A stretch of 64,000 bases of DNA from Dicyema japonicum (lineage: Eukaryota > Dicyemida > Rhombozoa > Dicyemidae): NCBI GenBank assembly GCA_011109175.1, contig RDEW01000018.1:741304-805303 (forward strand), written 5' to 3'. Below the pieces are notes generated by a model. That model did not search any database. It was not told the DNA's origin and saw only the letters and a list, made by a program, of their open reading frames with translations. Shown here in pieces: positions 58,003 to 64,000 of the stretch. Every line of letters starts with the position of its first letter. The first letter of the stretch is position 1. The translations under genes were made by a program, and so were the position numbers.

Positions 58003-58720
58003 CTATTTCATAAGTAAGGAGAAATCATAAAAGTTTATGATCATTTTGTAAAGATTGTAGAAATCCAATTTCATTTTCTTAGTTAAATTTCCAAAATATT
58101 TTTCAGCATTAGAATTTGATTTTATGATTTTCCCAATCACCGAAATTTTGTATTCCTTTTGTAATTTGTCAATAAATAGGTTATAGTCCTTTAGATGAAT
58201 GTACTCATATTCAACAAACTGCACAAGACATAGTTCCGTCATTGGTTTACAATGCTCGTTAAATTCTGAGGTATATTTTTTTCCGATCAATTAAATAAGA
58301 AATTGTTCGAAGGTAATATAATTATTCGGATTCCCAGTTATACCCTTTCAATATATTGGTTTTTTAGAAATTTATCTGGCATGCTGAACTAATCTCTTTG
58401 TTGGATGCCTTATAATATATTTGCGGATTTTGCTGTCAGAATAAATATATTTAAATTTTGAAAAACTAATGTGCAGGTTGTTTGAATGAACTTGTTCTGG
58501 TAATTCTATTTGGCTGATGGATTACTCTTTTCCAAATTTCTAATAAAAAACCATCTCATCATTGTTGTGGATCCAACTTTGGGAATTTTACAATATAAAA
58601 ATTCATTGGGAACGAGAAAAAATCTTGGATCTATCTCTGAGATTTCAATATTTTTTCAAATTCTTTATCTCCTTGATTTTTATTTCAAGCATATTTTGAA
58701 TAATAATAATCACCAAAATG
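58003..58720 (-). pseudogene. Carbohydrate sulfotransferase (HNK-1/CHST family), decayed
   Basis: Golgi PAPS-dependent sulfotransferase fragment of the CHST8-14/HNK-1ST type, which sulfates chondroitin/dermatan or GalNAc. Minus strand: FFLVPNEFLYCKIPKVGSTT then MMRWF (the PKVGCTNWKR-like 5'-phosphosulfate loop). A possible 20-nt intron follows. Then VHSNNLHISFSKFKYIYSDS, IRKYIIRHPTKRLV (the F-x-V-R-x-P-x-x-R-L-V 3'-phosphate loop), YITFEQFLI, EFNEHCKPMTELC (F-N-x-H-W-x-P-x-x-x-L-C), and LTKKMKLDFYNLYKM with DFSLL at the end. Three in-frame stops lie between 58,255 and 58,375 (after QHAR, KPIY and FLI). A 45-nt intron could remove two but not the third. So probably a pseudogene. The N-terminal membrane anchor was not found. 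Confidence 0.75.
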
Positions 58721-61700
58721 ATAAATAATTTGGCAACATTAATGATACAAATTTTATATTATATTTTACTTTTAGGTTCTCCACTCTAAAAACTAAAGTG
58801 AATAAGAACTATATAATATCATTGCATTATCCTCCACTTTTTGAAGCATACAACCAACTCATACTCATCGTTTATCTTATCATCTCTTCCCTTCCAGTAA
58901 CCAATGGGATATCCTCACGATTAACACATGTTAGTTCTACAAATTGGTTTGAGACAGAGATGAAAACTTTATCAGAGACATTAATCCTTTAGTTGTGCTA
59001 AACGACTATATTTTCAAGAATTCACTTAACTGATTTAATGTTGCTTATTCAATGATAAACTATAATTATTAAAACATTTTAATTGTTTTTCTCTTAAAAA
59101 TATGTAGTACAAGTGTTTTTATATAGAATAATAATCCAATGGAAAAAGTTCTGAACTGAACAGACTATATTAGAAAAAATAAGACTAAAGAAGAGTTATT
59201 TTGTTTTTTAGCTGTCCTCCATTTAGAGACTTCTATCTTATTTTTTGGCAGTGTTTGTCCACTTAAGTGTTCATTTCTAAATTTTTAAATAATCGAAATT
59301 TGAAAATTTCTGATAACTTGCAGAATTAGGACAATCATTATAGTTTATATAATTCTGAATTTATTAAATAAAAAACTTTAATATTATTATTCTAGTTCAC
59401 ATCTACCATCTATATTATTAATTAGTAAGTTTAGTCCACCATCGATTTTAGACATAAGGCAATTTCGGCACAAATAAAAGTGAGATCCTCGTGGTATCAA
59501 AACAAGGTTAGGATATCCAAAACAAGATAAGTGGGTGGATATTTAAGTTTAAAAAGTCTAAATTTGTTTTAAACTAAACATCATTTTATACTTTAGTAAA
59601 AACCAATTTTAATATAGGGCGATTGAATGGCCAGCTTATTATGATAATAGATACCGGGTTACGTTCTCGAAGCCACCCTGTTTCATGCGGATCCTTGGTG
59701 ACCTTTGGATCATTGAGAAGATCTGACGAACTAGGTCATCTTGTAGGCCAAGGATTCCTGACACCTCACAAAGGGACAAACAAATGATCCTCCGAAATAC
59801 CTCAGTACTTCTTTCTATTATGATCCTCGCTTGTTTAAAAGCATGACTTGGGTCCGACGCTAAAGCGGTTAATTTTTATGAGAGTGCTCATCAACACACA
59901 AATTAAGTTTCGACCATTAGGGAATGGGAAGGTCTTCATCACATCGGAACGCTGTCCATCGCTCTCGGAGAAACCAGTAAGCTCTCAAAGGAGGTCAGCA
60001 GAGGTAAGTGCATTTTTAATTCACGTTGATATAGGCAAGCCGTGGGAAATGGTCTGCATTCAACTTTCATGACATGGGATGATAACCATAGGGATCAATC
60101 CAACATCTACAACGTCATTTTAAATCATCACACAGTTTAAGACTAAGGCGATTAGTCTCTGTCTCATCATCCAGTGGGTTCCTATTTCAGACATTGGCCA
60201 TTTTAAGGCAGAAATCATTCAACTAAGCACCCATTGAATGAGTCAATTTGAGGCAGAAAAGACTTTTGCATCCCCAGTGCTCGCAAAGAATTTTTTATTA
60301 TCAAAAACACATCTTAAATGCGTTAAATACGCTTGCTGATGAGTGCAGTCATCCGGATGATTGATATAAGTCCTTCCATACGTCCACAGCTCTTGATAAT
60401 GACAGAGATACTTTTATTTTCGAATTAGAGAAAAAAAAGGGAACTAATTGAATAAAATAGGAGTTTATGACAGAAATCGGAAATATTTCCAACAAGAAAC
60501 TCCAATGAGCAACATGTTTACAAGATTCAGAATTCTCCCAGATATAAGTATAGCAAACTGACCAACAGATTGTCAATTTCTTTTAATGAGCGAAGCCTTT
60601 CAGACCCAGATGGGCTAGCCGATAAATGAGGTTAGCGCAGTCTTCAAAGATACAAATAAATCTGGGCTAATGCCTCAATATTCCATATAGGTAGACAAGC
60701 GTGCTTTCATTCGACACAGACGGCAAAGGAAGAGTAGGCTTCCATAGAAAAATAAAAAAACATAATCCAATCTATCTAAACCATTAAGATTTTCTATTTC
60801 GATACAGGAAGCAAAGAAGCAAAATCATTACTCCGTAGGCAAAATAGACATGTAGAATAAGATTAGATTGTTCCACTGAGTAAGGTCATTCTAATGATTC
60901 TTCGTTAGAGTAACCACCAAACAAAAAGAACACATTTTTCAAATAAGATTTTCAAATTTGAATCAATGGACCACGTGTGCAGTATCTAACTAATTCAATA
61001 GGGATGGAAGACGTTTATGCAGTTCCCCAATCCTAAGAAAAGTTCTCATACGATAATTTGGAAAACAAAAATGTATAAACAAAATCATAATGTACTACCA
61101 TATGTGGAAGTTTAAGAGTCCCACCTTTTATCCATTTAACCCAAAAGTGACACCACCATAACCAAAAGTTCTGTCATCAAGAAAATGGGAATAAGCGATT
61201 CAAGGACAAAAGTAACCTATTTTAGGGACCCGGATATGATCTAAATCAAAGTATTCAAAAATAATCCCTAATGTTATCGCCAAATTAACAATACATCAAA
61301 GGAAACACATCATAATCCCATAGACCCATTTATTGACAAATTTACCGATGTTAACCACCATTCATTAATTGAAATATTGAAGTATTAATTGGAACACTAA
61401 AAAAGTAATCACAAAGAGATTGCATGATTCATAAAGATGAGGTCGTTTTAGCTTAAATTTCAGGTTATTTAATAACTCGATGACTCCTACGTTATAAAAA
61501 GTTATATCAATGGGGATGCTTCGCAAGACTGTACAAGGCGATACAGGTAACCAACCTGTGACTCTTAAAATCCTAAAATACTATGAATTTAATCAGGACT
61601 ACAAAGTTACCTATTATTCTGACTTTCAGGAGAATGTTCTCTCAACCTTAAAGGACAATGGAGGGAGAAGCACTCATTTATAAAATTATTGATTTTTTCC

Positions 61701-61899
61701 ATCATCAAATAGTACCCCTTCTTTGTTACTGACCTTCTAACAATAAACTTACAGCAATTCATGGAAAATGGAAAAACATCCAATTCATGCTGCTATTTAT
61801 TATTTATTAACAAATGGAGGGTACTTTTTTCAGAACATAGCTTACAGGTTTTTTGGATGAGTTACTTTAGAGACCCATGGGTGATGTTGAGCACCATTG
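58721..61899. other. Long unassigned region
   Basis: About 3.2 kb with no gene I can support. The longest open frames (59,848-60,072 plus; 60,349-60,576 minus) have no motif. Parts between 59.6 and 61.9 kb may be the eroded body of the LINE whose endonuclease lies at 62.1-62.4 kb. Confidence 0.4.
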
Positions 61900-62720
61900 T
61901 TAATGAAAAATTGACATGTGGTCTCTTGGGTGCATAATGGCCAAACTCATATCTCTTCTATTTCCAGGAGGGAACGAATACCAACAGGTTTGTGCTCTTC
62001 CAATTCTCAGTTCTGTTGAATCATAAAATTCAAAGGGATGCCTCCAGATACCATGATTTTTGCAGGATCTAAGTCAAAATTGTTTTTTACTCTTTGAAAA
62101 ATTGATAAAACCTGGGAATTGTAGTTAAAATGTGTCTATAGCCCACTAGTTGAAAGAGTGGTATTATTGGAGAACATTAAAAGCCGGAATTGTGGAACCT
62201 GCATGGTGGAGGTTGTCATGCCGGTAATTTGATCCCTTATAATAGTGGGAATCCTGATTATTGAGAATAATTTAATAGATAGGATGTACTCTCCGCGGTT
62301 GTCGCCTGATTGTGTCCGGAGCCAGAGCGGATGTTTGGCATCAAAGTCTCCGAATAGTAGCAGATTCTTTAGTTTACACAATCTCAATAAGTTGGGGATA
62401 TAGAAGTAGTACATGACCCATGAGGCGGGATATAGACATTACACAGTGTATTACATCTCGTCGGAGAAAAGGAAACTAGAAATCTGTTCTAGAATAAAAT
62501 CCCCTTCGCAGAGAGAAGATACAAAAGGGGTGACATCCGTAAATTTAAGTCCATCATTAACGATAGTCAATAATCCTCCTCCAAGACTTCTTGTTTGGTC
62601 ATTGCGAAGTACACAATATCCAGGAAAACAAGGTGTCAGGGACTTTCTAGAGAGCTTCGATTCTTATTATTTATTAACCCCGGATACACCGAGAAAGAAG
62701 TTAAAGTAAACAACTAATTA
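61900..62720 (-). mobile_element. LINE-C endonuclease fragment, with a tail-like end at 62.66-62.70
   Basis: Minus strand 62,136-62,414: LLRLCKLKNLLLFGDFDAKH, then PLWLRTQSGDNRGEYI. This GDFNAKHPLWG-like block is the APE endonuclease of jockey-like LINEs. The sequence ACTTCTTTCTCGGTGTATCC with GGGGTTAATAAATAAT (minus strand, 62,665-62,705) is a LINE-C 3' tail. It lies upstream of the endonuclease in that orientation, so it belongs to a separate neighbouring insertion. Confidence 0.7.
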
Positions 62721-63093
62721 AGTGTATCCAGTTTCCACTTCTACAGAAACAGAGTACATCCGGAATCAGCATAAAAGGTAAAATACGTCCATAGTTGCAG
62801 TTGTGGAAACCCCTCCAGTGGAGTGGGGTAGAGCAAATGATCATTTTTTTTTCGTGTCGGCCTGGCACTGGGCCAAAACTGAAACTTCAACCAATTAGCC
62901 ACGAAGCACCACATGGCGCTACCAGGCTATTTTAGCTTCGATTCTTGAATAAAAGGCAATTTCCATTACACTGCTTAGAGACAACTACAAACATTAAAGA
63001 AATAATTATTTATATATAGTATTAATAAATATTTTAATTATTTAAATTATAATAAAATAAATAAACACGTTTTTTTAGTCTTATCTATTGTGT
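62721..63093. other. Upstream region of UTP15
   Basis: No gene. The last 100 bases before the ATG are almost pure A/T and probably include the promoter of UTP15; no specific site is identified. Confidence 0.35.
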
Positions 63094-64000
63094 ATGAATT
63101 TTAAAGAAACTGTGTATGACTTTCCATCGAAAATAAAGACTGGTAAGTCAACAGAAAGTCCATATTGGCAACAATTCAAAGTAAAATAATAAAATAATCA
63201 GAATGTGAGGACAACCAGTGAAGTTGGAAGTATATCTAATATCAGCACAATGAAATGTCCTCCTTACAATGTTGCAGTTACAAATTCAAATCGGGTAAAT
63301 TTATTAATTAATTAAAGGTTGAAATCTACAACTCTGACGCCTCCAAAAAGATTAAGAGTATCACAAACTTCAAAGACAGTGTATACTCGGGAAATTTCAG
63401 AAAAGATGGCAAGCTGTTGGTGGTAGGGGATAACACGGGGCATGTCTCTGTAATAGACACGGCCTCTAAATCTAACCTTCGCACTTTATCCGGCCATTCT
63501 GGGTTGTTTGTTAAATTGACGTGTAGTCCTGTATTTGGATGTTGTTTCTCTCCTCATTCAAATGAAAATCAGGTCATAGTTTCAGTTTCTGACGACCGTT
63601 CTATGAGGATATGGGACATTGGGACAGGAATAGCTACAAGGACATATTTGAATACTAGCACTGTATTTATTATTAATTAAAAACAGGATTATATTCGTAC
63701 ATTAACCGTTGCCGACTTTTGTCCGGATTTGTGCCTTACTGGTTTGGTGATAACTAACAGTTCAGGCTCCTATGACGGAGTGGGGAGGATTTACGATCCA
63801 AGGTTGTCTTCAAATTCCCCAATTTTGTGTGTGGAGAGTAAATCGCCTATCTACAATGTGTGTTGGCTATCAGAGAGTGGTCATTTGTTTGTGACATGCG
63901 GTTGATTGGTGATTAATTTGTAGGGAATGATGGAGTTTATTTGTGGGATTCCCTCAATTCTAAACAGTTTGTTAGTAAATTGAAGGGTCATCACAAGGCA
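63094..64000 (+). CDS. UTP15: U3 snoRNA-associated protein UTP15, 5' part
   Basis: WD40 protein of the t-UTP/UTP-A subcomplex of the small-subunit processome, needed for pre-18S rRNA transcription and processing in the nucleolus. Start MNFKETVYDFPSKIKTGKST with SPYWQQFK, matching the family's TYP.L..K.T.DT.YW..YK. Then VEIYNSDASKKIKSITNFKD, VYSGNFRKDGKLLVVGDNTG, SVIDTASKSNLRTLSGHSG, FSPHSNENQVIVSVSDDRSM, RIWDIGTGIATRTYL, DYIRTLTVADF, DLCLTGSYDGVGRIYDPR and VTCGNDGVYLWDSLN. Introns of about 21, 23, 24, 24, 24 and 23 nt lie at the expected places; the one between 63,207 and 63,255 is less certain. The window ends in the fifth or sixth blade, at the KLKGHHKA that opens the next repeat, so the C-terminal UTP15 domain lies outside. 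Confidence 0.93.

Noticed and set aside
58255-58375. Stop-codon readthrough or a variant genetic code
   Set aside because: All intact genes here use TAA, TAG and TGA as ordinary stops (for example UQCRFS1, MBLAC1 and CHAF1B), so a pseudogene is simpler.
1-64000. CRISPR arrays, operons, Shine-Dalgarno sites or other prokaryotic features
   Set aside because: No regularly spaced direct repeats were seen, and the genes are intron-containing eukaryotic genes.
1-64000. Ciliate or nucleomorph origin, which could also explain tiny introns
   Set aside because: Standard stops and animal-type genes (AEBP2, MYCBP, CHST-type sulfotransferase, GON4L-like) with abundant LINEs favour an animal.

Overview
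The window reads as metazoan nuclear DNA: AT-rich, standard genetic code, and dense with broken transposons. The cellular genes include an AEBP2-type Polycomb factor, a GON4L relative, CHAF1B, MYCBP, MBLAC1, UTP15, proteasome Rpn2, a Rieske protein and a mitochondrial S-adenosylmethionine carrier. The clearest taxonomic clue is intron size. Spliceosomal GT..AG introns of only about 21-26 nt interrupt almost every conserved gene. Removing them restores the conserved protein frame exactly in CHAF1B, UQCRFS1, MBLAC1, AEBP2, MYCBP and the GON4L relative. Introns this small in an animal match what I recall for dicyemid mesozoans (cephalopod kidney parasites), so a dicyemid or similarly reduced lophotrochozoan parasite is my best inference. 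No species is claimed.

Layout. 0.3-2.25 kb: Tigger-like DNA transposon. 2.26-4.83 kb: LINE-A copies, two of them tail to tail. 4.9-5.9 kb: SLC25A26-like carrier. 6.5-7.35 kb: DHHC palmitoyltransferase. 7.6-10.65 kb: two hAT elements, the second with a perfect 8-bp target duplication. 10.7-12.8 kb: chitinase copy A, inferred to be GPI-anchored. 13.7-14.6 kb: LINE-A fragments. 14.8-15.2 kb: duplicated piece of the DHHC gene. 15.2-18.5 kb: LINE-B with another LINE fragment inside it. 18.6-19.05 kb: Ginger-like integrase fragment. 19.6-20.8 kb: truncated chitinase copy B. 20.8-22.6 kb: LINE fragment and pogo element. 22.9-26.3 kb: proteasome Rpn2. 26.8-27.5 kb: MBLAC1. 29.4-31.0 kb: second pogo element. 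31.8-33.0 kb: GON4L-like gene. 33.5-38.7 kb: LINE remnants. 38.7-40.2 kb: CHAF1B. 41.1-41.4 kb: MYCBP. 42.3-47.6 kb: LINE remnants with a complete Ginger-like transposon nested in one of them. 47.7-48.5 kb: AEBP2. 48.6-54.4 kb: LINE copies, including the most complete LINE-A. 55.35-56.26 kb: Rieske protein. 56.7-57.7 kb: two more LINE families. 58.0-58.7 kb: decayed carbohydrate sulfotransferase. 59-62.7 kb: mostly unrecognised, LINE at the end. 63.1-64.0 kb: start of UTP15, cut by the window edge.

The cellular genes are compact housekeeping and chromatin genes with no operon-like linkage. Between them lie at least five LINE families and four DNA-transposon superfamilies (pogo/Tigger, hAT, Ginger-like and fragments). 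Several insertions have readable target-site duplications, so the order of events can be reconstructed. Protein calls rest on motif recognition from memory and on hand splicing. No database search was run.
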